DNA of 64,000 nt from Cryptomeria japonica. Taxonomy: Eukaryota; Streptophyta; Pinopsida; Cupressales; Cupressaceae. Both the position numbers and the translations under genes were made by a program. Within the stretch, counting starts at the first letter, position 1; the number at the start of each line of letters is the position of its first letter. This document shows positions 47,476 through 58,150 of the stretch, in pieces. The notes under the pieces were generated by a model, which saw nothing but the letters and a program-made list of their open reading frames with translations, ran no database searches and was not told the origin of the DNA. Location: NCBI RefSeq assembly GCF_030272615.1, contig NC_081406.1, positions 189,871,391 to 189,935,390 on the forward strand. The letters run 5' to 3'.

Positions 47476-48925
47476 TTAGTTCACCTCCTGAAGGGGCAAT
47501 ACCCCTAATTCACCTCTTAAGTGCACAAATGTAGTCTTTGGGAGAGGCTTGGTGAATATGTCTACTAACTGCTCCTTACTGGAAACATGTTCGAGTACAA
47601 TCTCTTTATTCTGAACCTTTTCCCTCAAGAAATGATACTTAAGCTAAAAATGCTTGGTTCTAGAATGTAAAACCGGATTCTTTGATATATTGATAGCACT
47701 TGTGTTATCACATAATATACTTACTAGTTTAGATACAGGGACCTTGAAACCTTCCAGTACATGCTTCATCCAAATTGTCTGAGTGCAGTTCATGAAAGCT
47801 GCAACATACTCCACTTCCGCTGTAGACTGAGAGATACAACTCTACTTTTTACTCATCCATGAAACCAGTCTACCACCAAGAAAGAATGCACCACCAGTTG
47901 TGCTTTTCTGATCATCCACATTACCTACCCAATCAGTATTTGTGAACACTTTCAGATTGAAATCATTGCTGTATGGGTACCACAATCCATAGTCAATTGT
48001 TCCCTTTAGATACCTAAGAATCTGCTTGACGGCAATCAAGTGGGATTCTCTTGGACTCTTCTGAAACCTTGCAGTAATGCCAACTGCATGTGCAATATCC
48101 GGTCTACTATGCACTACATAATGCAACTTACCAATCATTGATCGGTATTCCTTCTCATCAACCAGTGCAAAATCATCCTCTTTTGTCAATTTGCAACCGA
48201 TCACCATCGGTGTACCAACCGGTTTTCTATCTTCCATGCCAAAAGTCTTCAACACCTCTTTGACATATTTGGACTGAGTGATAAAGATTCCATCTTTCAT
48301 CTGTTGCATCTGCAGTCCAATGAAGAACTTAATCTCCCCTATGAGTGACATCTCAAACTCTTTCTTCATCTCATCAGCAAACTCATGACTCATCTTGTCA
48401 TCTCCTCCAAAGATAATGTCATCAACAAAAACCTCATAGATCAGGATCTGATCTCCTTCAGCTCCTTCAGACTTCAAGTAGATATTGCTATCTTCACTTG
48501 TTCTCTCAAATCCAATCTTCACAAGATGGGAATGTAGGCTCTCATACCATGCCCTAGGTGCTTGCTTTAGACCATATAAGGCTTTATGTAGCCTGCACAC
48601 CATATCACTGTCTTCAGATAGGGAAAACCCCCTTTGGTTGCTCTATATATACCTCCTCTTCAAGTATACCGTTTAGGAATGTAGATTTTATATCCATTTG
48701 ATATACTTTGAACCCTTTAAAAGCTGCATATGCAAGAAGCATACGAACTCCTTCCAATATGGCTACAGGAGCAAAGGTTTCTCCATAGTCTTCTCCTTCT
48801 TCTTGAGCATATCCTTTGCACACCAATCTGGCTTTATTCCTAATCACTGTGCCATCCTCATTCAGCTTGTTTTTGAACACCCATTTGGTGCCAATGACAT
48901 TTTTATGCTCTGGTCTGGGTACCAA
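47476..48925 (-). pseudogene. pol: E2 reverse transcriptase-RNase H
   Basis: Starts with [16 protein letters not shown] and [20 protein letters not shown] (48800-48890). The catalytic FVDDIIFGG is at about 48415-48440. Then come IGLQMQQMKDGIFITQSKYV and LHYVVHSRPDIAHAVG, and the RNase H part GGAFFLGGRLVSW. The frame then has a stop at 47842 and continues with SCISLSTAEVEYVA and later LGVLPLQEVN, ending at 47476. Breaks are limited to a stop near 48927, a frame change near 48610 and the stop at 47842. Confidence 0.9.
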
Positions 48926-51576
48926 GGACCATGTACCATTTTTCTCTATCTAGTCAAGTTCCTCTTCCATTGCCTTGATCCAGTCTTCATCTTTATGAGC
49001 CTCTTTGAATGATTTAGTCTCAAATTCAGAGATCATACATGAGTTTTCTATGATCTTTCTTCTTGTAAGGATTCCTGCATCCTTATCTCCTATGATCTGC
49101 TTAGGATCATGATTCAGCTTGACATACCGAGGAATGGTCTTAACTAGTTCTTCTTGTTTTTCCTCTTCATCCTCGTCTTCATCAGTATCAGCGTTCACCG
49201 ATTCAAGAACACTGTTACTGGTACTTGGTTGACTAACAATCGGTTCCCAAAAGGTTGCAACCGGTTCATTTATAGCTTGCTCACTGCCAATTTCCTCAGC
49301 TTTCTTAGAGGATTCATCAACTCTTACATTGATACTTTCCATAATTCTTTGAGTCCTATTGTTGTAACACTTGAAAGCTTTACTCTTGGTGGAATATCCT
49401 AGAAATATTCCCTCATCACATTTAGCTCCAAATTTGCCCTGATGTTCACTCCTCTTGATGTAACATTTGCTACCAAATACCCTAAAGTAGCTAACCACAG
49501 GTGTCTTACTGGTCCAATACTCATAAGGAGTTTTGTCCTTACCTTTCTTGATGAGTACCCGGTTCATAGTGTAGACTACAGTGCTCATCGCTTCTCTCCA
49601 AAAGGTGTGAGCTACCTTTCCTTGAATCAACATGGTTCTAGCTGCTTCAACCACATTCCGGTTATTCCTCTCTGCTAGGCCATTCTGCTGTGGAGTCCGG
49701 GGGGCAGACAACTGTCTCTTGATGCCAAATTCTTCACAGTACTGTTGAATTCATCGAAAGTGAATTCCCCTCCTTGATCAGTTCTGATACACTTGATCCT
49801 TTTACCACTTTCCTTCTCCACTAATTCTCTAAAATCTTTGAATTTCCCAAAATCTTCAGAGTTGTCTTTCAAGAATGTGACCCACATCATTCTTGAGCAG
49901 TCATCAGTGAGAATCATGAAGTACCTATCACCTTGCACACTTCTAGTTTTCATAGAACCACACAAGTCAGTATGCACAAGATCAAGCAAGTTGTCAGCAG
50001 TGAAAGATTTACCTTTAAAGGTTGAGGAAGACATTTTCCCCAATTGACATTCTCTACATAAGGTATTATCTAGTTTGCTTAGCACTAACAACCCTCTAAC
50101 TGTGTTGATCTTACTAGCCTTCACAATGTTATCAAAGTTTACATGATAGAGTCTCCTATGCCATATCCAACTATCATCAAGCTTAGCCATAAGACATGTA
50201 CTTACATTTGCATTCAGATGAAATAGGTTACCTTTGGTCTGCATGCCGGTGGCCACCAGTTTATCATCTTTCCCTTTGATCCTGCAAACTCCATTCTTGA
50301 ACTCCAGAGTGAGGCCACTATCATTTAGTTGGGCAACACTTAGAAGGTTGTGTCTGAGACCATCAACCCAATACACATTGTCAGCACTGCTCTTTCCATT
50401 CAGAGAGATGGACCCTCTGCCTTTGACCATGCATGGTGCATCATTGCCAAAGTGAACCACACCACCATCATACTCCTCCAAGGATAGAAACTTGCTTCGG
50501 TCACCAGTCATATGGTGAGAACAGCCACTGTCAATGATCCACTCATTGGAATTATCAAACTGAGAGACAAGAGCCTTCTTGTCTGCCACATCTTCCTTTA
50601 CAACAACAAACACAATATCTTCATTCTCTTCATCTTCTGATTCCTCATCTGTGACACCTTCATCAACTGCTACAAAACAGTTTCTCTGGTTTCCTCCTTT
50701 GAATTTCTTGAACCTTTCTGGTTTGTCCTTGTTTTCGCCATTAGGACAGTTTATAGCAATATGTCCTATCGGATTACAAGAAAAGCATTTCAAAGGTAGC
50801 TTACCTTTGTATTTACCGGTTCCTTTAGGAAGCTTCCTGGCAAGGAGAGCTTCAAATGCCATCAGAATCTCCTCATCATTCATTTCTCTGCTCTGATTAG
50901 GTTCCCCACTAGTGCTAGCCTCTTTTCCTTTTTTGGATGGTATAGCATAGGCTTTAAATGTTGATTTCGTCTTTTGAACACTGCCATCAAAACTATTTAG
51001 CTCATAGGCTGTTAACTTGGCTATGATGGAGTCCAAGGATACCTTAGACTTGTCTATTGGTCTTAGCTCCTGGATAGCAGCAACCCTTATTGCATAGACC
51101 GACAACAGGGATCTCAGGACTTTTCTTACCACAGTGGAATGTTCTATTTTACCATCTGCACTCTTGATTTCTCCAACAACAATTTTGATTCTTATTCCAT
51201 ACTGCTGAATGGTCTCACCTTCAACCATCTGCATATCTTCAAACCTTCCTCTCAGGCTTTCTTCCTTAGCCTGTTTTACATGTTCATCACCACCATAGAT
51301 ATTTTCAAGAGCATCCCATACCTGTTTGGGATTTACCTTGTCCTAAACATCAATAAACTCACCATCTGATAGACTACTAATGAGGGCTTCCATGACTTGC
51401 CCATTTTTTTGTATCTCTCTCTTTTGGTCATTGGTGAGAGTACCGGTAGGGACAACATAGACATTCTCAACATAACTCCTATGTTGAGCACGCATGCTTC
51501 TGATGAATATCTTCATCCTATCTTTCCAAATACCAAAATTTTCCCTGTCAAATTTTGGACCTTCCCTCTTCATCAT
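48926..51576 (-). pseudogene. gag-pol: E2 gag-protease-integrase
   Basis: Gag starts with ATG at 51576 (MMKREGPKFDRENFGIWKDR), is stopped at 51343, then runs on from 51340 or so. A CCHC knuckle CFSCNPIGHIAINC lies at about 50750-50791. Protease WIIDSGCSHHMTGD is at about 50510-50550. The integrase zinc region WIWHRRLYHV and CRECQLGK is complete. The core has DLVHTDLCGS, TDDCSRM, CIRTDQGGEFTF and (in the next frame) TPQQNGLAERNN. A frameshift at about 49680-49740 separates core halves. The end is at the stop near 48950. Confidence 0.9.
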
Positions 51577-51632
51577 CTGACTGGGATCTTTACCTCAAGC
51601 GGTTAAGCTTACAACACAAAGGACCTAGAGTG

Positions 51633-51643
51633 CTCTGATACCA
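51633..51643 (-). other. E2 primer binding site
   Basis: The plus strand CTCTGATACCA is the complement of TGGTATCAGAG, two bases inside the 5' LTR end. Confidence 0.9.
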
Positions 51644-51645
51644 AT

Positions 51646-52606
51646 TGATAACTCAATGATGAACCACTAGTACCAAACTGGTACTGAGAGGGGGGGTGAA
51701 TCAATACAAGCTCAAATACAGTCCAAAACTGGTTTGACAACAAATACTCCAATGGACCGGTAAACAGGGATACCGGTTAAAATAGAGTGCAACCGGTAAT
51801 GCCTAGAACAACTCAAACAATCATAAACTGATCACTCACTAAGCTTTCCTCTTAGCTCAATACTATAGTACCATTTCACTCTCATGCATGAACAGGTAAA
51901 CTAACATCAGAACTTCATAACAGTAAGTTCAATATGTTTTATAGACAGGCATAAAACATAGAACCATCATATGCTCAATAGGTAATAACAATGCACCACA
52001 AGATAAAAGCATTACACATGACACACATATTTTTCACGTGGAAACCCAACTGGGAAAAACCACGGTGGGGATGAATACCCACAAGTTGCTTTTGAACTCT
52101 TTTGAAGTTCGCTATGTTAGGAGCCTTGTCCGGTTAAAGATATTACAATAGGTTCTGCTAGGAACCGATCCTGTTAGGGATCACCCGGTTAAGGGATGGC
52201 TATAATACCCGGTTAAGGGTTAAACTCGGTTAGGGTTACCTTGTTAGAGGATTTCAAGAATTCAATAGCTAAAGGATCTCCAGAGCTCTATAGCTTCTCA
52301 GAACTCATTAACCTCGAGTTACCCTGTTAAGGGATTTGAATCAAGCCAGTTAAGACTACCCTGTTAAGGGATTTTGCATCAAGCCTAGTTAAGGCTACCC
52401 TATTAAGGGATTTCACAACTGTTGAAGTGGTTAAAGATCAACAGGAATTACAATGATCTGGTAACAACACTCAATGCTAATGCAGATCCGTTTTGGCTCC
52501 TCTTCTCCTTCTGCACATTCACTTTGCAGGTATCTCTTCTTTCCTTTGGTCTGGCAAGTGTCACGTATCACTTCCCTTGGATACACACTCACAACTTTTG
52601 CCAACA
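51646..52606 (-). mobile_element. E2 5' LTR with internal deletion
   Basis: 961 bases against 1,609 in the partner. The two match from TGATAACTC up to about '...cacaactttt'; this copy then goes straight to the terminal GCCAACA. About 650 bases of the outer half are missing, including sequence just inside the end. The short word GCCAA or TGCCA at both sides of the gap suggests a microhomology deletion. Confidence 0.85.
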
Positions 52607-55549
52607 TCTGCAACCTGCATCATACTTTTGAATCTATGGTCAACGACCTTGAGAACTAACTTATCCATCTTTTGATGTTCCTTTTTTAGTTGCTGAGATG
52701 TCTTTTTGGCCCTGTTCCTCCAATACATAGCGTCTGTCAAGGCATCCATGGCATCTCTGTCAACACCATATGTCATCCCTGTTTGACTGGTACCTGTATC
52801 AATCTGAAGCAATCTTGCTTGCAGCCTCTATTTTTCTTCATCAGTTTTCTCATATAGGCTTTTGTATGTACAATTTTCTTGAACCAGAAACTCTATCTGA
52901 TCTTGGTTCAATTTAGTGACATCCAAATTTAGTTTGGTAGTTGTTCTAGGGTCAGTCTTTCCAACCTGCTGCACCATGAAATTTCCAAAAGCTTCTTCTG
53001 TATCAACCAATATAGGTCTTTTATCTTTGAGATAGATAGCCCACTGTAGAAGAGCCTTCTGATCTGGATCATATCCTGATCCTCTAAAGAGTTTATCAAT
53101 CTCTTTTGGCATCATTTGCCTACTTGGGTCCTGTTTATTCAGGAATCCATCAAACAAAAAGGCAGAGTTCATGTCCCATCTAGAGTATAATAGCACACCA
53201 GCTTCCTTAAGCAACTGTCTTCCCTTCTCAGGTGTCATTTCTCTCATCACAAGATCCATCTCCTCTTGTAACTTTTGTAGCTGCTGCTCTTCTTCACTAT
53301 TTCTCATGTTATTCCTAATTTGAGATCCTTTATGTTGATAGAGGAATGCGGTGAACTCCTTGGAAGCAATGAAGTCACTATCAACAATGAAATCCTCATG
53401 CTCTAGGAATCTGATGTCAGCCACTTCTCGGACATTTAGTTGTCCTGTTGCCAAGTCTATTGGTGTATCCTCTGCATAACCAGGGGAGTAATCCTCTACA
53501 TAACTAGGGGGTAATCCTCTCAAGGAGTGAATGGAATGATGCCAAATGTGGAAGAAGGATACATATGAGCCAAAGGCTCTGTATTCCTAATAGTATCAAT
53601 GTAATCCCTAAAAACATGAGGCAGGACTCCCTCTAGTATTTCTAATTCATGCTCCACAAGTTTGTTGGCCAACTCCAAGGGGTCTTCAATATTTTGTAGC
53701 ACGTTCTCATCCATTTTCCTTCTATAAAGCTTCCATTTATAAGCCTGCATTGCTTTCTCAAACTTTATTCACTTTACTCTGGCCTCTTCTCTTCCAATGT
53801 TCTTAATGAGGTCATCTGGTAGGTAAGATTTATGCTCTCCAGCCTTCAGCTTTTGTGATGATCGGGCTATCCTTATGTATCCTTCAGGATTGAAATTGGG
53901 CCTTGGATCCCCCATAGCCATGCCGTAATAATCCAATTTTGTCTGCAACAGGCCATAACTCTTTGAACTTTTCACAATAAAATCTGAAAATACTAACAAC
54001 CCAGGTATAATTGATTGTTTTCTATGGCTTGTCAGATGTTCTGTACTCACTATTGACAGTTGCCTCACAATTTCCAGACAAGCCAATCTGTTCGGGACTG
54101 TAAGTGGTAGTAAGCATGGTCTCCCTTCAAACCCATATACCCTGACTTGTGTGCAGTCTGAAAAACAATACCAATCTCCCCAATTGTGTTCAATTGAGGG
54201 ATCTTCAGCGAAATCTTTTGGTCTTAGGAATCTTTGAACCTCTGGTGCAAGGGCATGATTGCACGGGCATCCCAACAGTCTATATAATGGCTTGACAAAG
54301 AACTCCTCAAAATGCCAATATTGATTATTCACATACCTCTGGTCCCATGAAGAAACCCATAGTTGCACTAGTTTTCTCATTCCAGCATTGTCATATGTCC
54401 TGACACATAACTCTTCTGGCCATAACCCTTCATCTTGTCCCACATACAATAGCATATGCATAAGTAAGGAATAATACTTGAAATGAACATTGATGACATG
54501 CCCCTTTAGCTTTTCTAACCCATGATTCAAAACCTCAACCAAATAAGCAGAAAAATCAAAAAAGCGGGGGTCCTTAGACTGCAAATTAGCACAAATGACC
54601 ATGGCTGCAATATCCATCAAAGGATGGGCTTTTATCCCTATCACTTGGGCAACATAGTAATAGGTATACTTGAAATATGGATGGAAAGAGTTGACATCAT
54701 AGGGAGCTTTGTCATCCTAACCTGGTGGCACTAAGGACCCTGCATTCCTAGGTCTATGTATAGGGAGTCTCCACATTTTGTAAATGTGCTCTAGGTTAAA
54801 ATATTCACTTGTTAACTTCTTGAGGTCAATCAATTCTTCAAATCCCCAATCCAACTCGAACACGTTGTCAATAACCTCCTTTGTGATTGCAAGAATTGGC
54901 TCACACATGTAGTTATATATGGTCTTGGTTTTAGGGCCATAATTGTTTGCCAATGCCTTCATGAGCTCCACATTCACGAATACATTAGCCACAACTAACC
55001 TTCCTAAGTTCAATCGCCATAAATTGTTGATAGGTTGAGGGGCAACTCTTCTGTTGTACCCATATATGAATAATTCATACCCTCTCAACTTTGGCCATAT
55101 GTCTCCAAGATCCTCAAACCAGTCCTCCAGGCCTTCCTCATCAGCTCTAATCTTCTTGGACCTCAAAATGGATGATGGGCATTGGTCAATCAGGTCTTGG
55201 GCCAAAGAACGCCCTTCCCTTTTCTGTCTTTTAGGTTTTTCTTCTACAACGATAGGTTCTTTTCCCTTTCTGGTCTTATTAGTTTTAGATGATGATTCCA
55301 TTTGAATTTTGTAAAAGAGGTCTGTGTGCAAACAACTTACTTGGAATTACTGAGCTTTATCTGTGAATTCGCCCAATTCCTACTTTCAGTTTGTCGCCTG
55401 TGAATTCCTTAATGTTGTGCCCTTTGATGGTTGATCCACTCCTTATGGTGTATTTAATCAGTTAGTAATGGCGCTTTGGACAACAGTCACTTGGGCACAC
55501 GTTTGAATTTAATGGCGATGTGACCTTCCTTGGGATTTGTTTATGATTT

Positions 55550-56410
55550 TTGCGGCAATCAATAATCATTTCGATGAGGATATGTCTTTCGATCATTTGT
55601 TTCTTTAGTCCATCGATCTCTTTGTTTCTATCGACAATACTTTTGTTTCGAATATTACTTCGATCAAGTATTTTTTCCCTTCATCGAAATACTGTATTTG
55701 GTTTGTATGGCTGTCTCCTCATCAAAATATATCTGATATCCATCGGGTCTTATGTCAAAGAAACGTTGGGCTTCAGTGTCCTCCTTTATTTTTCCATTGA
55801 AATACTTCTTTCATCGATATCACTATGCCCCGTCGATGAATGAGTCTATTATCTCACCGAAGCTTTTCTTTATTTTCCCTTATCATTCTTCACCGATAAA
55901 GTTACATCGGTAAAACCACGCATATTGAGAACATGCCTTTTAACCTCCTCAAAACCTATGTCCTCATCGATATCTTTTATCGATGTAGCTTCCTTTTGTC
56001 TGATCGATATTATTCTTTCAATGAAAACGCTCCTTTCGGTGTGTCCTTTTTATGTTGCACCGATAGTATTATTTCCTCGAGAACTTTTCCCGTCGATGAA
56101 GACCCTCTCTGCTTTCTTCGATATCTTTTGTCAATGAATTTAACCTCCTCGAAATCTATATCCTCATCAATATCTTTTATCGATGTAGCTTCTTTTTGTC
56201 TGATCAATATTATTCTTTCAATGAAAATGCTCCTTTTGGTGGGTCCTTTTTACGTTGCACCGATAGTATTATTTCCTCGAGAACTTTTCCCGTCGATGAA
56301 GACCCTCTCTACTTTCTTTGATATCTTTTGTCGATGAAGTTATTATCTTTGGTGAGTCCTTTCAGCGTTTCCTTCCTTCGATGGCTCTTTTATATCGATG
56401 ATAATTATTA
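55550..56410. repeat. TCGATGA/ATCGAT repeat block 2
   Basis: Same repeat type as 43098-43985. It includes a near-perfect direct duplication of about 190 bases starting near 55945 and 56140 ('cctcctcgaaa-c-atatcctcatcgatatcttttatcgatg'). It lies between the start of X2 and the right end of the CACTA, the place where subterminal repeats are expected. Confidence 0.85.
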
Positions 56411-56612
56411 TTTTTTTTATAAAAATGATCATTGTCGGAATTACGACGAATACCAAGCTTTCGATCAATGACTTCTTTGACCGTTGACAGAGTCCATTAG
56501 ATTGTCGAATTTCCGATGGGCATGGCATCGTCGACCAATCCAATGCTGAGTTTTTGATGGTGGATTTTGTCGACACTTTGACAAAAATTTGTCAAAAATC
56601 CGACAAACGGCC

Positions 56613-56641
56613 GTCGGAAATCAGCTTCGAATGTACTAGTG
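56613..56641 (-). repeat. CACTA right terminal inverted repeat
   Basis: On the plus strand it ends ...GAATGTACTAGTG. The last base of TAGTG is 56641 and ACCT follows. The inner GTCGGAAAT mirrors ATTTCCGAC of the left end. Confidence 0.9.
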
Positions 56642-57962
56642 ACCTCCTCCCGATCTCCCTCCTCCTCTCTCTCATCATGGTAATCCCGAGTATGCTCAAG
56701 ATCCTCAAAGGCCTCATGATCATCACTTTGAGGATCAAATCCTCTCATCCATGGACAAGGATCCCCCCTTGGATGGTCTAATGGGAATATGGCTCCAGGG
56801 TAGTTCCTGTCCCACCATGTGATGTAGTTGCATTGCACTTTGACATCATCATTGAGTGGGACTACTATGTCTGTATCTTCATCATTTGAATCTATCAGCT
56901 CTATCTCATAAGTGGCATGCCTAGGGAATGCTTCCAATCTCATGATAGATCGAGAGTTTCGTATGTAGATAAATATGGCTAAAGGAATACCCTGCTCTAA
57001 ACCAAACTATCACCTCACTCGATCAAAATAGAATGGGATGATGATGTAGCTCTGGTGATCCTCTAGAAAGCGACTCCTCTACATGAGGTGAAGCTATCTA
57101 TGTTGATTTGGCTAAGTGGCCATCCATCGATATAACCTCCAAAAAATATCATCTAATCTCAACCTATCTAGAGTCACTCTCCAGTATAAAAGATCACTCC
57201 TCTGCCATGGTCTAGTGAGTCCAGATAAGCATATGACCTAGGCTGGTCAACATCCAAACCTATTGGACACTGTGCTGCCCTAGTACATGTAATATGCTCA
57301 AACATCTAGACCTATAGAAGGGTGCAAGTCATCAAAATAATTCCCTCCCCATATGCAAAATCTCCAAGATCATGGTAGAGATGGGCTAGCATGCTCCCTC
57401 CCCATGAGAGTATTGTGTGCTACTCCTCCATTTCACGTATGGCATATGTAAGGTCCTCGTGCATGTGACTGCCTCGTCCATTAGGGTATTTGACTAGGCC
57501 CATTGTAGCTATCATCAATCTCCTCATGAGTGGAACTCTTCCAGTAGGGTGAAGTAGCCAGCTAATGAGGATTTGACCCTTCATCTCTACACACATGGGT
57601 CTGCCAATACAATACACCTTCTCTCTCCTTAAAGTTGTCAATGTGCTATATGTATGATATCTAACTATTTGTTCTCTAATAGGGAGTCTGAGAATGTGGT
57701 ACACATCCTCCAGTGTGAATCTCATCTCCCCTAAGGGTAGGACAAAAGTAGAAGTATCTAGATCCCATTTCTCCATCAAGGCCATGAGCATTGTTAGATG
57801 AAACTTGATGGAGGGCATACTGTACATGTACCATAGGCCCACTGCCTCAAGAAATTGTTGATCCTCATGTACCAATTATGGATTTTGACTCCTAGATTTT
57901 GGTATGTGAGCCAAGTAGTATGCTCCCACATGTATGACAATATTTGCAAAATCAACAATCAT
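56642..57962 (-). pseudogene. Antisense PMD gene, 5' part
   Basis: Plant mobile domain of the MAIN/PP7-long-form type. ATG at 57962 opens MIVDFANIVIHVGAYYLAHI, followed by one stop at about 57876. Next is MLMALMEKWDLDTSTFVLPL, then GEMRFTLEDVYHILRLPI (57640-57790), the domain's signature. Later pieces are SWGGSMLAHLYHDLGDF (about 57370-57420), PRSYAYLDSLDHGRG and YIDGWPL (about 57110). The last section is acidic and ends REEV at the CACTA junction. Many stops after 57420 show decay. It lies about 0.86 kb from the T2 3' LTR, opposite in strand to pol. Confidence 0.75.
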
Positions 57963-58037
57963 GAATCAATAATGCATTCAAAATCCAAATCAATTAACTC
58001 ATCACCTATTACCCAATCCTGCACATGCCTATGGTCA

Positions 58038-58150
58038 GGGACTAGGGTGCCATAGTAGGACTAGGGTGCTTTGGGAGGACCAGGGCACCCCAATGGGATG
58101 ATGACACCCAACAGGGACCATGATGCCCTAGGGGGACCATGACACCCTTG
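58038..58150 (+). repeat. GGACCA-GGCACCC degenerate repeat
   Basis: Five or six units of about 20-30 bases built on 'gga-ccagggcacccc'. The same phrase occurs once or twice in the T2 LTRs (for example 19795, 19905, 59990, 60110) and in the RT insertion (23640, 24250). Confidence 0.6.

Larger units (their letters stand above)
45627..52606 (-). mobile_element. Copia element E2, nearly complete
   Basis: Minus-oriented Ty1/copia element of about 7 kb with both LTRs, PPT, PBS and all pol domains. The flanks are TCTAC (45622-45626) and TCTGC (52607-52611), a 5-base duplication with one change. The LTRs are very alike over their shared 950 bases, and pol has few breaks. It is therefore clearly younger than E1, T2 or the CACTA it sits in. 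The protease motif GCSHHMTGD suggests a SIRE-like lineage. No envelope-like ORF is seen. Confidence 0.9.
45265..55301 (-). pseudogene. X2, unknown CACTA-borne ORF family, copy 2
   Basis: A paralogue of X1, about 1,000 codons in two parts (52607-55301 and 45265-45626) because copia E2 sits inside. Chosen start is ATG at 55301 (MESSSKTNK), with a basic KPKRQKR tail nearby. Motifs shared with X1: LGRLVVANVFVNVELMKALA, then RFLRPKDFAED, HNWGDWYCFSD, VYGFEGRPCLLPLTVP and MTPEKGRQLLKEAGVL. The last section (VKVVKEHERLRSRLEGLM) is probably coiled coil. Stops at about 54718, 53768, 52829, 45468 and 45348 and a frameshift near 53520 inactivate it. Removing E2 and one 5-base duplication keeps the frame. 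Confidence 0.75.
32792..56641. mobile_element. CACTA transposon, 23.85 kb
   Basis: The left end reads CACTAATACATTTGGACTCG, then ATTTCCGAC. The right end, on the minus strand, reads CACTAGTACATTCGAAGCTG, then ATTTCCGAC. Both flanks are ACCT (32788-32791 and 56642-56645). CACTA elements normally make 3-base duplications; here four bases match. Further in, TCGTCGTAATTCCGACA (about 32888-32904) is present inverted at about 56433-56449. The element splits the antisense PMD gene and the frame is restored on removal. Contents: a PPR fragment, a TNP1-like gene, X1, X2, repeat arrays and copia E2. I find no TNP2 (DDE) transposase. Confidence 0.9.
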
